A DNA stretch of 64,000 nt from Oreocharis arfaki (GCA_013398015.1 VZRR01011537.1:776722-840721); one strand, 5' to 3'. Numbered from the stretch's first letter, positions 10,301-34,844 are shown. Program-made: numbers and translations. The notes: generated by a model not told the origin, from the sequence alone.

Positions 10301-13160
10301 TACATGGCTTTGGAGGTTATTAGGTTATTTAAAACAACCAACCAACTCCCCAAAAACCCCAAACACAGAAAACACAGCAAAATCCACATTTATATGTTGT
10401 TTGAAGCCCAGATACTGAAACACTGTGAACAAAATCAAGACTATGAAATTACTTTGCTTATCATTCGAGACTCAGAATGTAAAATTTTCCACAAATGTAA
10501 GTATCATTCTGACTTTACTTTATAAAATGGAAAAGGTAGATGAGGTTCTAGAAATCTTCAAGTTGTTCATAAGCCTTTGAAAGAAAAGCATAACGTGCTT
10601 GAGATCCAGAAATAAAATTTAATAACTAATTTTAATAACTCCGATACTCTAATGCTACCTAAGAGAACGACTTAAAACTGCATTTTGTTATATATTTAAT
10701 CAACTTTTTATTTGTCTTTATTCTTGTCCCCACACACAGGCAAAATAAAAGCAATAAATTGAAATATAGCCTAATGATGTTGGGACAGCAGTTTAAAATT
10801 GAACAAAAAGCTTTCTGTCTACACTTGGCTGCATCATCAGATTACAATTTAAAAAGTGCTACATAGCCATACATAGACTATTTTTGACCATTTAGATCTA
10901 GTATAACTTTCTACTGTTGATATGTCTAAACTGAAGTCTATCTAGAACTAGTACAGTATTGTGGCCAAATTTCTCCCCAACTAAGCTATTTTCAAAACTG
11001 GCAAAGATTAGAAAACTCCGGAAAAAAACTCATGAAGTTTGATTCATCCAGTTTGTTTACAGCATTTTAAAAGAAGAAAAATTCTCATCTTTACTGTTCA
11101 CCTGTAAGAAAACTGCAATTCTACTTACAACAATTTAATCCCAATTTCAAACTCATGCCACCTTTCATTTCTAGCATCACAGAATCAGTACATCTTGTGA
11201 AAGAAATGTAATATCGAACTCCATGATACTTTTCCAGAACTTAAGTCTCTTTTGCAGGAGAGCAGTAGTAGTTTGAGCTTACACGTAGTTCATGTGGACA
11301 TCTGAAAACATCTTGCAATGTCTCAAAATAGTCTTCTGAGTTAGGCAAGTAACATTCATTTCACAGAATAATTTGAGAATGAAAAAGAGCACTAGAATAA
11401 GGTAAGGTGTAAGAGAAATTTATACTGCAAGGAAAGAGTCTTAATATGAAAAGTGCAATTCCATTAAATAATACTTCTGTATTTCAGGACATAAATACTA
11501 CTTTTTCAATAGAAGGCTCAGACTTTAAATACTGACATATACCAGTTTCAGATTAGAGAGGAAATAAAGCAGGGGGCACTGCAAGCATAAGCTAACTTTA
11601 CAAGCAGTAATACATGTGTATTAACACCAAATTTGCAAAAATGCCTGAATTAGTTCTCAAAATGTGAATTATGCATGTTTTCATACAAAGCTTTAGGAAA
11701 AGTGTTCCATTTCTGTACAAGTAGTTCAAGCGTGAACTTCTTAAGTGTTGGTACATAATGAAATTGTCTTGAAGATTTGTAAAAGTTTGTTCAAAAATCT
11801 TAGCAGACAGGATTCTTTTCTAGAATTGGTAACTGCTTACATAGTTCCAATTCCCTTTGGGAACTGGATGTTCACTTCCTCAGTGAGAACAGCTTTTTAC
11901 GCCACAATTATTTAGACACGAAAAGAATTCTTATGTGTTTTTCTTTACACTTCATCATTTCATTAGCAACATTCTGTCAAGCATCTTCCCTTTACAACTG
12001 GGACACTGCTCCCTTAAAGCTTGCCTAAATTTTCAAGAATACCAGGGTTTAGATGTTACCTGGGTTACAACGTGCTGGCTTTACAAATCTGGCATAAGTT
12101 CTAAATATGGGGGAGGGGGGGAACATATTTCTCTTCTTTAGCACAATCTTCAGACGTTAAAGCCTAGAGATTCTGAAAATTTTACTTCCTCAGGGTTTGA
12201 TCCAACTGAATACCTCTAATGCTGATGAACAGAACAGCCAAGAATGCTTCGGCACAGAGCTTTTCAAGACAAAGCCTGACCTTCCCTGTCAATAGTACTC
12301 TTTGGCTGGACACCGAGACCAGACCAAGGCCCCTTCTCTGATGTTCTCCAAGAATTTTCTCTCACTCCCACCCAATGCCATCTGTACAGCTGCCTGGAAA
12401 AGAAACATTAAAAAGACCAATAAAAGGACAACCAGGACATAAAAGTGTTACAAGACCTGAATAAGCAGAGGTTGGAAATGAAGGGAAGAAAAATTCTGAT
12501 TAGCTCACCAAAGAAGGTAGATACCTAGTGAAAAAAGAACTAGGGCATCTAGTGCTCCAGTCTCCTCTGCTCTGGGGACCAAGCAGGATGGGGATCATCA
12601 CATCTTATGGTTTCTAATGATAAATGAAAAGGAAATTCAGTCTTAAATCTGGTTCTGCACAGTAGAAGTGTATTACCTCCATTAAACAATGGTGATGACT
12701 TGAAACTACCAGCAGGAAGGATCAGCTAGGCTCCTTAATTCACTTTGGGCAACATAAACTGTCTCAATGCTTACCAGTAGCAGCTAACCTAACCTGATTC
12801 AATTTGCAGGAATGAATTAGAACAAGCTCTCTGATAATTCTGTGCCAGAGGAACAGGAGGTACCAAGTATCTGGGTATGACATTAATTTTCAGCAGCACA
12901 GCCAAGATCAGGAAGTCATCTACAGTCCATGCATTCCACTTCTCAGTCCAACACTAGTAACAGGTATTTCAAGTCTGCAAAATTCTATACTCAATAACTA
13001 TTAGAAAAAATATCTATGGTATGTATTTGTCAGAAAACAAAGTCATAAGGGTTCCTCTTCATCCTAAGATGTATGAATCTGCACTGTGCAAGAGATTTAA
13101 AAATCAATGTTTACTAGCACTACTAAAACACGAAACATTCAAGTAGTATAACTGTAATGC
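7301..13160. other. Intergenic region between RAP1B 3' end and NUP107 promoter
   Basis: About 5.9 kb with no recognisable exon, RNA gene or repeat family. Further minus-strand poly(A)-signal-like hexamers occur at 10707-10712 and 10717-10722 (TTTATT on the plus strand). A longer RAP1B 3' UTR reaching about 10.7 kb is therefore possible but not shown. Both neighbouring genes are transcribed leftwards, so this is a tail-to-head spacer. Confidence 0.6.
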
Positions 13161-13164
13161 AAGC

Positions 13165-14385
13165 CCTTGCATGGCAATCCAAATTTATTGAACTACTGAT
13201 GCTAAGTCATACAAAATTGCACCACTTTAATTAAGGCTTTTAGTTTACATTTGGCCACCTCAAAGCAGTTGTAACATTAGGTTGGTCAATTTAAATACTG
13301 TGGCTCCCTGTTGGATATACACACAATCTTTACACCCAAACGTTAATGCATACAAAGCAACAAGGCATTGTTAAATAAATCAGCAAAAGTTAATTACTGC
13401 AACTTAGGCCCTGTGACCAATTACACATGATTAAAATTACTTCCCACATTCACATCCACAGTACTCTTCCACCATTTAACATCTCAACCAAAACGTTACA
13501 CATGTAAAACAATCACTAACAGGCAAAAGTACTAAACCTGTATATTTGGTATTGCAAATACACTTATGCATGAGCAAGCAAGGGAATTCACAGTGAGAAT
13601 CTACAGCTGCAGAAGCCCGAAAATGATTTACAAAAAATTGTTAAATCATTAAAAAATTGTTTTAAAATATACACTTCTTGTTGTAGACCCCCACTGTACA
13701 CACAACTATAAACATTGTTCCCTATGTAAACAAGGAAAAGGAAACATACAATAAAAGGTTGAAAAGTCTGGACATTTCCTTCCCAACAGATATTAAAGGC
13801 CATGTCTTTAGTCAGACGTTATACTGAAAGGACTCTTAAAGACTAGGTCACTGTCTCCACAGGTTTTTCCTAAAATTAAAAAACTATATAGCCGTTGTGT
13901 TAATCAAAGCGCTTTTGTACAATACGATGATGATGATCCTGTATTTCTTTAAAAAAGTTACAATAAGCTACAAATACCGATGAAGCAAAGTTATCTGGAG
14001 TAGTCTATATAGGAGCTCTTTGGACTTTCTTTTATTATGCTAAAATAGTGGTGCTTTTAGGATTTACATTATTGTACTCTCCAATAGAAAGTGGGGATTG
14101 TTGAAGTATACAGTACACAGTTTTCATACATGTACAACATTGGTGGATGAACAATGTCTCTTATCAGTAATACTGGATGTAGGCTCTGGTTTTACCAGTT
14201 GCATACACAGAATATTTAGAAGTAAAAATCTCTCATGACACTGGAAAGTGATAGAATGTGCAAACTGATGTAGCTTTCATCCATTTCTTAAAGGGTACCA
14301 CCACAGGAAAGTCCATTTAAGATGTTGGTAGGTTTAATAAAGTTGGAATGCTGGCACTGTTGAATTGGGCAACAGTTCTTCAGAC
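13165..14385 (-). other. RAP1B: RAP1B terminal 3' UTR exon (3' end approximate)
   Basis: The acceptor TTGTTACAG is followed by GTCTGAAGAACTGTTGCCC. This resembles the human RAP1B 3' UTR, where GAGCCAG is followed closely by TGAAGAACTGTTGCC, as I recall it. Much of the downstream sequence, ending in GTTCAATAAATTTGGATTGC, also fits the human 3' UTR from memory. A second hexamer occurs earlier at 14031-14036 and could give a short isoform. The length of about 1.2 kb is similar to the human one. Confidence 0.75.
13184..13189 (-). terminator. RAP1B: Poly(A) signal AATAAA, likely RAP1B
   Basis: TTTATT on the plus strand gives AATAAA on the coding strand, in the context TTCAATAAATTTGG. It lies at the end of the stretch resembling the RAP1B 3' UTR, and cleavage would be expected about 10-30 bases to its left. 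A competing hexamer is at 14031-14036. Confidence 0.65.
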
Positions 14386-15833
14386 CTGTAACAACAAAAC
14401 AAGGGGTTAGTATTAGTAACAACTATTTATTCTTGCTCTTTACTTAAAACAACTACAGCCGGAACTAGCAAAGTTCTTGACAAACAGAAAATAACCTTAA
14501 CACTTCTCTAATAATACACTTTCTACTGTACACATACAAATAACAGACTATCTCAGTTATTACCCTAACTGGATTAGGATACATAGAGGAATTCAGGCTG
14601 CACTGTGGAAGTAGTATTTGATTGGTGGGACTAGTTTTGCTCACAGCATGACAGTTCCCATGGCTTTAAAAACAAACACAATTGAGGGATCAAAGATCCT
14701 GAATCAGAAGTTCTGTTAAGGAAATGGAGCAACCATTTCTGCTACCCTCAGCTAATGCTTTTGGAACCATCTTAGTTTTACTTTTAACTGATCTAAGTTG
14801 TTCAAATTGAGGAAGTTTGAATATACCAAAAAAAGAGTTACTTATGGCACTACCTGATTATTAATAAAAGCTTATGATTTCTGGCAGTGAGATGTCCTAC
14901 TATGATCCTTCAGTACATCAAATAGGTCTATTGGATGACAAAATAATGGATCATAGTACTGAAGTAACTGCACCACCGTATGTTCAATAAAACTGAAGGA
15001 AAGGGAGGTAACAGGCAACTTTGACGATGTCAGGTCAATCACAACAGACCTCTGCCCATACTAAGGCTTGGAGATGGAAAGAGGGAAACAACCTGCTCAA
15101 AAAAAAAAAATTGCAGAAAAAAAATCCATGCCTCCTGACTAAATTCTGGAAAGGCTTCCTTTAAGAGCAGGCTGGAGCTTGTTTATCTTCAGCAGCATTC
15201 TTTGAGCACAGATTAAGTCATATAGAAATTTAGCCAACTGCAAACAAATGAGTAAGAAATTGATCTAGTAACCAATAGACCCAGGTCAAATATTTGGAGC
15301 GTTACAATGATCACTTCACCTTTCTCATCCAAATATACTAATCACAGTTCAATCCAAAATATCCACACAGTCTCAAGAAAGGAAGCTAAATTCCTATGAC
15401 ATCACACAAGCATACGCAGGAGTTCAAAGCAGAAAGAGACACCAGCATGCAAACTACAATATTGTACTGTGTGCACTCCAGGTAACTGAGCTCTTGCAGT
15501 ATATTCGATCAGGCTTTAAAAGAGAAAACCGTGTTTCCAAAAGCTTTGAAGTATCAGAGGAAACACTGTTAAATTGAGCTCTACCAACACCTTAAAGCTT
15601 GATAAAAACCCCAGACTAGTATGAACAGCACATCTTGCACATATTTGTAGTTCTGATTTTGAAATGGCAAAATAAAGACCATAAACATTTCTATGATAAT
15701 GTAAATCAGTAATTTTCAATGCTGTTCTGCATCAACAGCTATCGCAGCTGTTTAGGGTTTTTTTAGTTGTTGTTTTGTTTGTTTTTAATAGCTATAATGC
15801 ACAGAAAAAATTAAAATGTTTACCTGGCTCAGA
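14386..15833 (-). other. RAP1B: Intron within the RAP1B 3' UTR
   Basis: A 1.45-kb intron between the stop-codon exon (donor GTAAAC) and the terminal exon (acceptor TTACAG). It includes an imperfect long hairpin (11-bp arms at 14898-14908 and 14948-14958). No repeat family was recognised. Confidence 0.8.
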
Positions 15834-15852
15834 GCTACAGTACAGCTATGCA

Positions 15853-25752
<9,900 letters not shown>

Positions 25753-25780
25753 GATGCAAGAGATAAATCACCCTCAATAC

Positions 25781-28700
25781 CTAAAACACACAAAACACCA
25801 GTCTGATTAAAACTTGATCTAAATGCAGGAAGTATAATCATGACGCCACAATCCAGTTCTCTAAGCAAGGTTTGATAAAAATACCTTAGGTAACTTCTTT
25901 AATACAGCACATATTTTCAGACTATCAGCTCTTAATGCAGCTACAATAAAATGCTGCAAACCATCAGATACAGTATTTCCTCCACCTCATTACTGGTTCT
26001 CCCATAAATATAGAATAAATCCTACTATACTAAAGCTAACAGTTACTATCCATAAGAAATAATTATACAAGAGGAGATAGCACAAATTTGATCATTTTGA
26101 AACACTTAAGCACTAAACAAAGAATCACAGAGAAAGACTTGTACAAGAAAATGAAAACCTCCCCTTCCCAGCAAACAACCACTTCTTAAAAAGAACAGCA
26201 GGATCCCAGAAATCATTTTAAAAAAAAAATCCCTTCCCTAGTCTGAAAACTGTTTAATGTTCCACTAGATCTCTAACTGCAATTATAATGACTCATTTCA
26301 TAAGTGGAAGCAACTAAAATAGTATTTTGAGACTATACCTCTTCTACAAGCTAGATCTGCTTCCCTGTTCCACACTAGCTGATGTGGCTATCTACAGCAA
26401 ACTACGAGATCTGCTTGCTCATCTTTGTTGGAAACTAACCCATAAAAGCAAAACAAGGCCACAGATTTGGGGACATGTCTTTGGGTCTTACTGCTCAAAA
26501 ACCCACACCACCTCTTACAGTCCTGCCGGCAACTGAGCTAGCAGGACTGTTAATGCTTCCCCGAGAGGAAGGTCTCAGTTCCTTTCCTGCAGGGACTCTA
26601 GCACTTATCAGATTGAGTTACCCATTTTCTCCCCTCTCCACCACGGAAGAAAGATGAAACCCTCCCCTGCTAATGAATAATCTGTGGGCTGGGGAAGGGG
26701 AAAATGCAAGGATCCAACACAGGTGTGTGTATAAGGTAAGCAGGGAGGAAAGTAAGGTATGAAAGACCCTTCTCATCAGCAGTAATTTGACAGCATCTCT
26801 GAAATCACACCATCTGTTAAGTGTTTAGCACAAAATGCTAAGATGATTTACATGGAAACTTAACCACCATGGTAGAGTCCTGCCTTTACCATCACTGATT
26901 AAATATGATTGTCAGAAGACTGAGAAATCAAGAGACCAGGTTCTATTTCTTCTTGCAAATGCATAATCTTTCAATTTATCTAAACTGTCCCTCGCAAAAG
27001 GAACACAAGGAGAAAGCCTTGAGGAAATAATTGACCTGATGTCCAGCAAAGGAGGTGTCTCCACAGGCTTCCGTTACCAATACATTTTGAAACTCTTTGG
27101 TGATTTTCACACCTAATAGGACATCTTTTCACTCCTGATTTAAAAAAACTGTTTCCCTCCCTACATAATTTTGCAAACACAGACCATGAGAACCATTCAC
27201 ACTACAAGTTTCATCTATTTGGCACCACTGTAAATGCTGTTAGATCTAAAAGTCTGTAAATTGTCCAGCCTTCCTATAAACAGGATTGTTTCTAACTGTA
27301 CTGAAACGCACCTCTCAAACTTACGACAAGTTAAGCCTATAACTACATTACCTGTCATTTCTTTAAAACAAACATTCAGTTATCCCTTTATTTTTAGAAG
27401 GGGTCACTAGAATGACATAAACATAGAGGGTGTAGTGGAAATCCCAGTACAGTAATCTGAGTGAACTGCAGCAATTCACTGTCTTTAAAATAAAAGTTTA
27501 AGCTGAATTTTTCAGTCTTCAGCCTGAAGTTAGCAATTAAATATGGGGATATCAATAATGAAGGCTGACAGTAGCTTAAAAGTATCAGAACTTAAGCAGC
27601 AGGTATCATATATCTGTTTTAAGTTATTTCTGACTTATTCAATGATCTACAATTCCAAAGAAAAATCCAAATTCTGAAATAAACAAACTTGGTTTTAGTG
27701 AGAGACTGCCAATTTAATTTTTGGCTCAGAAACAGCAATTCAGGAATTTCATGCAAGAGGAAGCTTCTTTCAGCATCCAGATTTGGAAGTTCAACCCTAA
27801 ATGTCCAATCACTGTACAACATTCTGGAGCTGATTTCCCTACTTTAAGTGGTGGCACATAATTAAAGCATATATATACAGTATTACAGATTGTTTAGGCA
27901 ATCTTCTTAATCAATAAATGCCTAAGCAAGAAGCTTCTTAAGATCTTTGTGGACAAAGCCGGACTGCAGTAGAGGTTAAACATTTCTCTGACCTTCCCTC
28001 CAAACTTGGGCAACGGACAATACAAGTACTTACTTCTTTCACCACGACAACTTTTTTGTCATTTGTACAGTTACTCTTTAACTCACCAAGAGTGCACAGT
28101 AATGCTTTATATATGCACACACCCATATAGCATAGATACAGCTTGGCATCCCTGCACTGGTGTTATCATCTGGCCGTTATACCTCGGAACGGAACAAAAA
28201 CAAATGTATCCTCTAAAAGACTTTAAGAAAGCTACCCTGGACATCCCCAACACAGCATGCAACAGAACCACCATCTATAGTTCGCTGCCACATACATCTA
28301 CCACCCCACTGCCTTTGAGCAACAATTCACCTTTCTCTTACTGTTTTCTAACAGAAAAGAAAACCTCAAGTCCTGGCTGAAAGAGCTTTCCTAAGAAAAC
28401 TTTCCTGCTTGAAGGTCTTTGCCTCCTCATCCAAGAAACCACTGGCTCAGGTAGGACACCGCAGTCTGCGACACTATTCGATGTTGTTAAAGCCTAGCGC
28501 ACACTTTTTCACTGACCGCTATGCCTGATGGCTGCAAGCATGCCCCAGACTGAGCCTGGGCTCTGATCCTTCCTGAACTTGACTTTCCAGCGATTCCCAG
28601 CTAACCTGGCCTGGCTCTGCTCTTGATCAAACCCATTTTTCTATATCAGATCTTGTAGAAACTGCTGGCATCCTGAATCTCAGTCATACTCTTACTTTAT

Positions 28701-31700
28701 TTTTCAGTTGACACAATGCTTGACTTTGGAACTAATAAAGTATTGAGATTCATCTAGTGCCAACAGGATTTCCTTTTGATTCATTAGTGACAAATGAGTG
28801 GGGGAAAAGGAAGAAGACGAAGTCTTAAAGAGGAGGTTTAAGCCATAAAACACTGTATCTGGCTGGCATTTCTAGAATAAGTTAGGGTCAAGTCCAACAA
28901 CAGTATCTGTAGTCTCCAGGTCACCTCTGGGATGCAAAATGAATATACTCAAAGAGGCACAACAGAAATAAAGATACTAAGATAAGTGAGCAACAGATAA
29001 GCGAGACCTCCTCAGATTTACTGAACACTTCGGAAGTATCTACCTAACTACCCAACAATTAGAAAGTAGGAAGTTTAAACTTATTCCTAGCAAATATACC
29101 AAGTAACTTGTTGAATCCCCCTCTTCATTTAATGGAGTTTATTTTAAGGGAGAAATTTTGCTTTAAAGGCTGTCTATCTATAAGGTGACTGACTTGTAAG
29201 AAGTGAGAGCAATGCCAACTTTCCTTTGCTTTTTCATCTTTCCATTCCCCTAACTTTAGGCAGGAAAACACTCTCAACTATGGCCCCTATGCAGGTGTTA
29301 AAGGGCAAGAAGATGCAAAAAATATTTTTTTTTTATTTAATTGGAGCAGGTACTGCCTTTGAACAGCTGAGTTGAGTATTTATATGCACAGATACATCTG
29401 ACATAACTGAACTGCGGAGATGCCTAATGAAAGATTCAGCTAGAAAAAATGAGGGAAGCTACTCTTTAAGAAACAGCACTATCACAAACTTGATTCTAAT
29501 GCTGTCTCACATATACAATCTCTCAAAAGTACAGAACTCAATTCCATATTGCCTCCACTAACTGCCAGCGACGCCCCAGGAACTGCCTTGCACACTTCCC
29601 AAGATGCAATTGTCCATAAAGCCACCATGTCTGGGCAGCCACTCTCTCTAGTCCGTTCATATTACTTTTTGTACTTAGTGTATTAGTGTAGTGTATTAAT
29701 TTAACTGCTTAATTCTACTTCTTCATGGCACACTTAAAATGAAAGTACTTGATAAACTAGAAGAGTGCATGCACACACTTTATTGGGAAAAGTGTCCATG
29801 TGCATATAAAGATTCTCTCTGAAGGATGAGCAGTACATCTTTGAATAAACCCATTTGAACAGAAGAAAGAAAGGTTAACCACGACAAGTCACTGAAAATG
29901 CAGCATTTCAAAAGCTTCACATCTGACAAGGACTGTGAACATGGAGCTTGCTTTCTGCTTCTGGCCTTCTAAGACAAACCAGGAAAAAGCACCTCCTGGA
30001 CATTTTCTTCAATAGTTTCTTAAAGCATGTCTCCAGAAAAATGCAAACCAAAGATGATGCTAAGGAAGTTGAGGAATAAGTAGCCTTCCTTTACGGGTCA
30101 ATGAAAAAACTGCACTTTACGGCTTGTAAAGCTGTTCTAAAAAGCAACCACACAATGAAGAATTCAAGGAAGTTCATATACCATTGGTAATTGGGCTTGA
30201 TGTGATAGTAGTGAAAATGAGGTGGGGTTTTTAAATTTAGTTTTCTTTCAATTCCTTCAGCTTCGAATTTTGGGTTCTGATTGAACTTTGTTATCTAAGG
30301 GATGGGAAAGCTAATAATCCAATTTTTTCAAGTGACATTAGGCCATATGAAGCTGTAACTGGAGCTCAGCCCCAGGCCGAAGACATGAGTTGAGTTACTT
30401 ACTTGAAGATATATCCAAGGCTTGCTTATATGAACTAGTTGCTCAGGCATGTAATTAAATTAATTGTCCCTCCCAGAAGCCTTATCATTTTCAGAAGGGA
30501 TCATGATTATTTAGCATTTCATAGACACCATGATTCTGGTCCAGACCCTGACATTTTGGTTGCACTGTATTGACTAAAATTTTCCTAACACTTTTGCCTC
30601 AGAACATTTACTTCTCTGGAAGAGAGACTTTGTTAGAACTGCCTTGAGAATAGTACTCCTAAATGAGTCTCAACTATTTGCATGAGAAAAAAAAGATTCA
30701 AACACTAGATTGACAGATGAAACAAATTTACTGACTGGTTTACCTGGTTACAATTAGCAGTGGAGGGGAAAAAAAAAACCAAGGGAAAAAATCCAGTTTT
30801 TTTCTCAGAAAGGGGATACTAGCCCTGAGAGGAAACAAGATGACAATGGTCAGACATCTGGAAAACCAGCACTAGTTCAGTCACTGGACCAGCCAAGCTC
30901 AGACGATTGTGTCTTTCTAGAGATGTTTCCCATTTCTGATACTGGAGCAGTCTCAGATGGCCAAACCATTCAGACTCCACTAAATTTTGAATCTCCTGGT
31001 TTAGAAACTCCTCTTCAGATAAACAACTAATTAGGAGATGATGTGTGCTGTTCTTAATATTCCTGAAATACTTACATGTGAGAAGTCCTACATTCTTATC
31101 TCTCAACTCCAAGGAGGGTCCCCTCCTGCAAATAATTTCAGCGCATAAGCAGAACTTTGACAACATAGCCTAAAGTGGAAGCCCATTCATTTTCACCAAC
31201 TTTCAGAGGCTTTAGGAATTAAAGCAATTCAGATAACCTTTACTCAACAGGGTAAGTGTACCTCTTATAAAAGAGGAATTAAAATACCCCAGAGCTGACT
31301 TTCACACCTTTATAAAAATTTATTAAAAACATTATTCAGAAATCAATTCTGAAAAGCTGATTATGGTCTAAATAAGGACTTTCATACTCAAGACTCCTGC
31401 AAGTACAGCTATTTCATTACTGATGCAGACTCTCTGGAAGCAAAGAAACTGTTCAGGAAACAAAGCTAGAACCAATTTTTACTTCTAGTTTTTACCTGCT
31501 TTTGATAGTTTCTGGTCTTGAAAAACATGTATTTCGTCAGCTGAACAGCTAGTTCTTTTGGGCACTAATACTGTAATTTTTCTTGGACAAAAATAGCTCT
31601 TCAATTATGTTCAAATATTTTAACTGATGTCAGACAATCTTCAGAGGATTTTCAAAAAGCTGTCTGTGTGGTTAAGCTTATTCAGTGACATGAAATCATA

Positions 31701-34227
31701 CTAACCACCTGAGGAACAGCCAGAGACCTGAGAACAAGCTACTGCAGCACAAACACGGCACCAAGGTTTAAGCTGCTCCTTGAACAGCCCACAGGGACAC
31801 TTACACAGAGAAAGCTTAACCAAGTTTTCCTCCTTCCATTGAAGGGAGCTACCTTGATTAATACTGCACATAGGGACCATTTCTGCAAAGCAGCTGACAG
31901 CATCTGACCTTGTGAGACTAGTTCTACAGTCTATAATTAGTATAGCTGAATAAAATACGATTTTTTTAAGTCAGAGTTAACTCTCAGCTAGATCTTAAAT
32001 TTGAACGCAAATTTAATGGATGTTGTAAGGGTAAAAACTGCCTGCTTAAACTGCCTGCACATCATGAAAGCTTCCTGATGTGAGAGACTAGCAACCACGA
32101 ACAACTTGCAGTAGAATCACACAAAATATAAAAGGCATTTTCAAAGCAAGTGATGTAATGAACATTCTTTGCTACTAAGAGTATGCTATGCTTCAACACT
32201 TACTGAGTTCAAGTTTCAACTTTGTGCAAAAATTCTAATGTGTCAATTCAAATGTGGAGTACCTTATAAAACCTATGCTATAGAATCTATTAAAGCTCCA
32301 AAAACATTTATCAGATCTATTCTCATTTTTGGTGACTGTTTGCCATGATTTTGCACTTTCTCCCTATTTCTGTCAAATAGTCACCACCCCCCAGGAAAGT
32401 TGTTTGTGAATGTCCTACCACTCAGACTTACAGTTAAAATGATGACCTCAGAATTCCTGAAGAAGCTGAATTGCATATAGTTTCTATGCTTGCAAGGAAA
32501 ATCCAGGCAGGCAATAAACAGAAACAACACACAGGTTTTTAAAAATACTACAAGTATATTAAATTCAGAGAATGCAGAATTACCACATTACAATATCTTG
32601 CTATGCATAAGCTAGATGGCCAACCATAAAGCCAGTTAGGAGAACTGAGCCAGCAATTTGATTCTGTGAATTTGGCTCTATCGTCATTGCAGAGAAGAAT
32701 CAGTATTTAGCTCTACAACTTCTACAAGTTAATGGTTTGCCACATCATAGTATATACAGCCTGCTTTATCTCATATGCATCCTTCTGATTAAAAGGAGAT
32801 GTAAGCATTTGTTTGTCCCCATAGTTGTTACACTAAATTTTATCTTTCAAGCTACAAAACAAGGTAAAACCCAGCAGGACTACAAATAAGGCATAGAAGT
32901 TTTCTGAGTTAAGATACTCCTTTTGTAAAATGTACTCATGCAGTTTGAAATTTACTTTAAGAAGAGGCTTGCCAGTTGGCTTATGATACTCTTCTTTGGA
33001 AAAAAGCATCTTAATTTCTATTTCAGAAGAAAGACCTCGCCTCAAATTCCATCTGGTATCTGCTTAATATCTGGCAATCCTAGCTCTACTCTGTGACACT
33101 GGCTGTGGAACTGGTAAAGCCTTGTATAGGGTTTCCTTCCACAGACAGAAGCCAATGCTGGGTTCAACTGCAATTCCAGGATCACCTTTTGTGTCTGTTT
33201 ATTTTTCTCCATAACCTACACATCATGTACACCCCTGGCAATGCCAGAGCTTGCAAGCCAAAGTATCATTACTTGTACTGTCTCCACTATAAGAAGTTTG
33301 GGTTTTATTCCGGTTTGTTTAGATTACTAACACATCATCAAGGCACAGATATAAAGATTTCCTTCATCATTATATGATTTTTTTGTTATTGGCCATTTAA
33401 ACCCAGCTAGTATAGGCCCTTTGTGTACAAAGTATCCTTCCATAGTACAATTTACAGTAATTCCATTACAAATCAGGTTGGTAGCCAGAGAAAAGTCTTA
33501 CAAATTCCCATTTGTCATTTTAATTAAGATTAGAATTTTTATCTGTTGATAAGACACTGATTCTATGCAAACTGAGAATACTCACTACTAGCATTCATTA
33601 CCAGGAATAAAACTGGCTCTTTCATGATAACTGAACCATTCCAGCAAAGTCCCAAGTAATTGTAACTCATGTTTGTTTTGACCTCTCAATCGATACTTTC
33701 CTTACAGAAACACTGTATTTGAACATGAGCAACAAACCTCACTCAAAGTCACCCAAATTATACCTAACTTCACCAACAGTTCTTTTGTTATTGCTTCCGA
33801 CATCTGTCCTGAGGGTAAGCTAAAAAAGGCATACACTAACATCCAGAAACAACTACTATTTTCTGCCACGTAGTTTTGGTACTTGTGAAATAATGGAGGT
33901 GCAACCTTAACTGTTTCTTTTCACAATTAACTTCATTAGCTGAATCCACTGATAAACACGAGTTTCTAAAAGGTCTGACACGCTTAACTGAAGTGGGTGA
34001 AACTTGGGCAAAATATCCTGTTCTGTTTCTGGCAACAAGGCAGTAACACTTTGAACCTAGGGGTGGTTGCTCCATAGACAATATCCAACCCACAAGCAAA
34101 CCTCAGCTAGAAGATGACAACTGCAGAAGTTGACCTCTACACCTCTGCCCATAGGGAGATGCAGAGACAACTTGGTTGTTCCTCAGGCAACTGTTAAGTT
34201 GCCCCAAGCTTCAGAAGAGGGTACTTA
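25781..34227 (-). other. RAP1B: RAP1B intron 1, 3' portion, no feature seen
   Basis: About 8.4 kb of intronic, mostly AT-rich sequence between the start-codon exon and the low-complexity and LTR cluster. I recognised no exon, RNA gene or repeat family. Regulatory elements could be present but cannot be told from one sequence. Confidence 0.6.
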
Positions 34228-34387
34228 AGAAAAACCCCAAACACAAAACAAACTCAACCAATTAAAACTAAACCCCACAGAAAAAACCCACCCACTAAAA
34301 TGATTTGCGATCCCATGTCCCCCCACCAAAAAACAACAGAAAAACCCCAACCCAAAAACCAAACCAACAATCCCCATAAAAACAAAT
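34228..34387. repeat. A/C-rich low-complexity tract
   Basis: About 160 bases made almost only of A and C runs (AAAAACCCCAAAC, AAAAAACCCACCCAC, CCCCCCACCAAAAAACAAC, AAAACCCCAACCC), interrupted by short mixed stretches. It is simple-sequence DNA, about 450 bases from the outer LTR. Confidence 0.75.
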
Positions 34388-34844
34388 TCTAGCTAGTATT
34401 TGCACGCAAAGCTGTGAATTGCCATAGCTCTGCATGTACTCTGTGAGCAGCTGATGCACCTTAAGGCCCCAGAATTCTCATTTAATGGGTCACAAATTCT
34501 CAAGAAATGAAAAATCTGTGAGTTAAGAGCACAACCCCAAAGATAAGTAATTCACACTCGCAAGCCTGAGCTCATAGACATGAGGACACCTACACAAAAA
34601 GATGAATAACACTCATCCCCACATCACTTTCTATTACATGGACTAGATCTTTAGTACAGAGTTTCCAAATTAATGAGGGTTAAACTTGTTTAATCAAGTC
34701 TCCACAAGATTCTATTTGAATCTTCTTAAGATCACTCTAGTTCATGTTTAGACCATAATTCTTGGTTCCTCTGCATCTTCAAAGCTTGCCATTTTCTGGA
34801 GAAACCTGTCATACTTCAAGACTCACTTTGACTAGAAGTCAAAT

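Noticed and set aside
10707..10722. Two AATAAA-type signals on the minus strand as the main RAP1B 3' end
   Set aside because: They lie about 2.5 kb beyond the last sequence resembling the RAP1B 3' UTR. AT-rich DNA gives such hexamers often, so I kept them only as a possible alternative end.
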